DNA of 64,000 bases, taken from positions 35,582 to 99,581 of the forward strand of contig JAKPQH010000055.1 in the NCBI GenBank assembly GCA_029580855.1, in the 5' to 3' direction. Source of the DNA: a bacterium (lineage in GTDB: Bacteria; Methylomirabilota; Methylomirabilia; Methylomirabilales; 2-02-FULL-66-22). The notes below the pieces were generated by a model. The model did no database searches. It was not told where the DNA came from and worked only from the letters and a program-made list of their open reading frames with translations. Numbering within the stretch: position 1 is the stretch's first letter; the number at the start of each line of letters is the position of its first letter. The translations under genes and the position numbers were made by a program. Positions 62,300 to 64,000 of the stretch are shown here, in pieces.

Positions 62300-62394
62300 C
62301 GTCATTCCGGCGGACGCCGGAATCCAGGCGATCGCCTCGTAACGCTGGACCCCGACTGGAGTTTACCCCGATGAAAACCGGGGCCGGGGTGACG
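62300..62394. repeat. Dispersed-type inverted repeat
   Basis: CGTCATTCCGGCGGACGCCG + GAATCCAG on the left and CTGGACCCCG...CCGGGGTGACG on the right form an imperfect inverted pair of about 95 bases. The GTCATTCCGGC..GCCGGAATCCAG form is common in dispersed bacterial repeats. No other copy is in the window. Confidence 0.5.
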
Positions 62395-62429
62395 AGGTCC
62401 ATGCCTCGTCGGTCTGAGGCGAAGCCTCG

Positions 62430-62587
62430 TTACGACTTCATGAGCTGGGCTCCCGTGAGCTCGAGCGCCGGGAAATTCAAGAAGAAAAACCCGAAGGATC
62501 CATCGCGGACCCCCTGAGACGCGCCCACGATCGCATAGACGGAGCCGAACCGGGCGGCCACGAACAGGCCGGGGCTCCCACTACAAT
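62430..62587 (-). pseudogene. Possible 3' remnant of a gene
   Basis: The minus-strand frame reads SPGLFVAARFGSVYAIVG, then SFGFFFLNFPALELTGAQLM and a TAA stop at 62432-62430. The upper end runs into a TGA with no start or ribosome site. The amino-acid pattern looks like a genuine C-terminus of a hydrophobic protein, but I do not recognise the family. The rest of 62147-62852 shows only the repeat above and no gene. Confidence 0.3.
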
Positions 62588-62852
62588 ATCAGAAAGGGCG
62601 AGCTGCCGAAAAGCACTCTTCTCGGGACGCAATGTCCTACGCGCGCCCCAGGCGAGGAACGCCGCCTATCCGCTGCGAACCCCATGGGGCCCGCCAACAC
62701 TTTTCGACTCCCTCGCAACAATAGCTTGCGCGGCTCGTCTATCCCTGTCACTATCCCCCAGGCCGTCGATCGGGTTCGGTGGGGCGTCTATCCGCCGTGC
62801 CGGTCTTGCGGCACCTCGTCGCGTGACAATCCACAAACGAAAGGGATATCCC

Positions 62853-63524
62853 ATGCATCATGCCATGCTGCGGTTGTGCCTCGTCGGCGTTCTCGCTTTG
62901 CCCGTCTCCGCATCGGCAGCGGTCCCGGCGACCGAAACCGATAAGACGTTCTACGCGCTCGGCCTCGCCATCAGCCAGAACCTCGCCGCGTTCGGGCTCA
63001 GCGCCGCCGAGCTGGAAATGGTGAAGGCCGGCCTTTCCGACGGCGTGCAGGGCAAGCCCGCCCAGGTCGATCTGCGCACGTATGCGCCGAAGATTCAGGA
63101 GATGCAGCGGTCCCGCGGCGCCGCGGCGGCGGCCCAGGAGAAAAAGGCTGGGGAATCGGTCGTCGCCAAGGCGGCTGCCGAGAAGGGCGCCGTCAAGACC
63201 GCTTCGGGCGCCGTGGTGATTCCCCTGAAGGCCGGAACCGGCCCCGCGCCCGCGGCGTCCGACAAGGTCAAAGTCCACTACCACGGTACGCTGACGGACG
63301 GCACGGTGTTCGACAGTTCGCTCCAGCGCGGCGAGCCTGCCACATTCCCGCTGAACGGCGTCATCCGCTGCTGGACCGAGGGCGTGCAGCAGATCAAGGT
63401 GGGCGGCAAGGCCCGCCTCGTTTGCCCGTCCGACACCGCTTACGGGGACCGGGGCGCGCCGCCCCGCATCAAGCCGGGTGCGACGCTGGTGTTCGAGGTC
63501 GAGCTTCTCGAAATAGTGAAATGA
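62853..63524 (+). CDS. FKBP-type peptidyl-prolyl isomerase, exported
   Basis: 223 residues from the ATG at 62853, with AAAGGGA upstream; an ATG-less extension to 62823 is less likely. Signal peptide LRLCLVGVLALPVSASAA. An FkpA/Mip-like helical dimerisation region (residues 28-105) with an alanine-rich linker leads into the FKBP domain: KVKVHYHGTLTDGTVFDSS, EGVQQIKVGGKARLVCPSD and PPRIKPGATLVFEVELLEI. It should fold proteins in the periplasm. Confidence 0.93.
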   Translation: MHHAMLRLCLVGVLALPVSASAAVPATETDKTFYALGLAISQNLAAFGLSAAELEMVKAGLSDGVQGKPAQVDLRTYAPKIQEMQRSRGAAAAAQEKKAGESVVAKAAAEKGAVKTASGAVVIPLKAGTGPAPAASDKVKVHYHGTLTDGTVFDSSLQRGEPATFPLNGVIRCWTEGVQQIKVGGKARLVCPSDTAYGDRGAPPRIKPGATLVFEVELLEIVK

Positions 63525-63602
63525 GCCAAAGATTCTGGGCGCGGGCTGGGGCCGACGGACTGTCGGACTGACCGATCGATTCTCCCCCGGTGTGGAGGCA
63601 GG

Positions 63603-63836
63603 ATGGCCGGAAGGTTTCCTTTTACGAAGTGGTTGCTGCAGTTCCAGAAGGATTCCACAGCCGTCGGCGACCTTGCCCGGCGCGTGGCCCACGACCCGGA
63701 ATGGACCGACCCCCCGACTCTCGAAGCCCTGGAAAGCCAGCTTCTGGGGGCGGGATGCCCCCAGGCCATTTTGGACATCGCCCGGCGCGCGTGGCGCCGG
63801 TACGCCTCCGACGCGGGGGCGCGGTCGAGGCCCTGA
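63603..63836 (+). CDS. YozE SAM-like small protein
   Basis: 77 residues. FTKWLLQFQKDSTAVGDLAR followed by HDPEWTDPPTLEALESQLLG matches the YozE_SAM_like pattern (tryptophan near residue 10, DSxxGDLA, DPxW/F). The family has a four-helix fold and no known activity. A GGTGTGGAGGCAGG sequence before the ATG gives a ribosome site. It follows the FKBP gene by 78 bases. Confidence 0.75.
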   Translation: MAGRFPFTKWLLQFQKDSTAVGDLARRVAHDPEWTDPPTLEALESQLLGAGCPQAILDIARRAWRRYASDAGARSRP

Positions 63837-63871
63837 TCCGCCGGGATGCCGCCGCGACCCAGGTCAACGGT

Positions 63872-64000
63872 TCAGGGCATCTCCTCCATGCGACGCCGGC
63901 CCTGCTCGGTGAGCCCGTAGACGCCCTCGTTCTCCACCACCAGTCCCGCCTCGGATAGCTCCCGCATCGTGCTGCGAACGCGATAGAGCGGGAGCCGTAG
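63872..64000 (-). CDS. C-terminal end of a winged-helix protein (partial)
   Basis: The last 42 codons of a minus-strand gene cut by the right edge: RVRSTMRELSEAGLVVENEG then YGLTEQGRRRMEEMP and TGA. The 'ELxEAGLVxxxxGxYxLTxxGRRxxE' form is the recognition-helix end and wing of a PadR/MarR-like winged-helix DNA-binding domain. The subfamily cannot be set from the fragment. Confidence 0.65.
   Translation of the reverse strand, partial: LRLPLYRVRSTMRELSEAGLVVENEGVYGLTEQGRRRMEEMP

Overview
The window is G+C-rich bacterial chromosome, about two-thirds G+C by eye and densely coding on both strands. No rRNA, tRNA, CRISPR array, transposase or phage gene is visible. It carries two Tct/Bug solute-uptake sets, an MmgE/PrpD gene, a uroporphyrinogen-decarboxylase-like gene, LutABC, an RRM RNA-binding protein, several lipoproteins, and a probable selenoprotein. 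This suits an uncultivated soil or groundwater bacterium of the Methylomirabilota/Rokubacteria kind, or a deltaproteobacterial relative. That placement is inference from gene content only.

Layout. 1-3.3 kb: a peptide-type ABC importer (binding protein cut by the window edge, then two permeases; no ATPases in view). 3.4-14.6 kb: housekeeping genes, namely a lipoprotein, a decayed glgX remnant, a TPR protein, two-subunit class I fumarase, peptide deformylase with a NUDIX hydrolase, an Smr protein, an amidase with a GatC/AtzG-like partner, a YbhN-type membrane protein, a CBS protein, an M48 lipoprotein protease and a small FmdB-type zinc ribbon. 15-20.3 kb: a cyclase-family amidohydrolase, malQ, a NUDIX gene with a probable frameshift, an RRM protein with a structured leader, and an MBL-fold hydrolase. 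20.3-31.3 kb: a flavin reductase, an AsmA protein, an AhpD-like gene with an in-frame TGA at its CxxC position, a serine hydrolase, a RidA/CnbZ-like protein, an MmgE/PrpD protein, a URO-D-like protein and a complete tctB-tctA-tctC set. 31.4-32.8 kb: a tRNA nucleotidyltransferase/poly(A) polymerase with a hairpin leader.

33-52.4 kb is the most unusual part. A tight operon pgsB-pgsC-pgsW-histidine kinase-NtrC-type regulator (poly-gamma-glutamate synthesis coupled to a two-component system) is followed on the same strand by four tandem gamma-glutamyltransferase-family genes. A sigma-54-type promoter lies before the first of the four. Next come a DUF6305-like exported protein, a DctM-like permease, a 53-residue membrane protein and an exported AspA/AstE-like zinc hydrolase. 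A fifth, canonical ggt faces them across a 17-bp bidirectional terminator. I read this as one regulated system for making, cutting and recapturing a gamma-glutamyl polymer or a similar amide. No pgsA/capA is visible.

52.7-58.9 kb: a second Tct system with three tandem Bug binding proteins and a D-2-hydroxyacid dehydrogenase. 59.1-62.1 kb: lutA-lutB-lutC, interrupted by a nested palindromic repeat. 62.2-64 kb: a repeat, a gene remnant, an FKBP isomerase, a YozE-like protein and the end of a winged-helix protein cut by the right edge.
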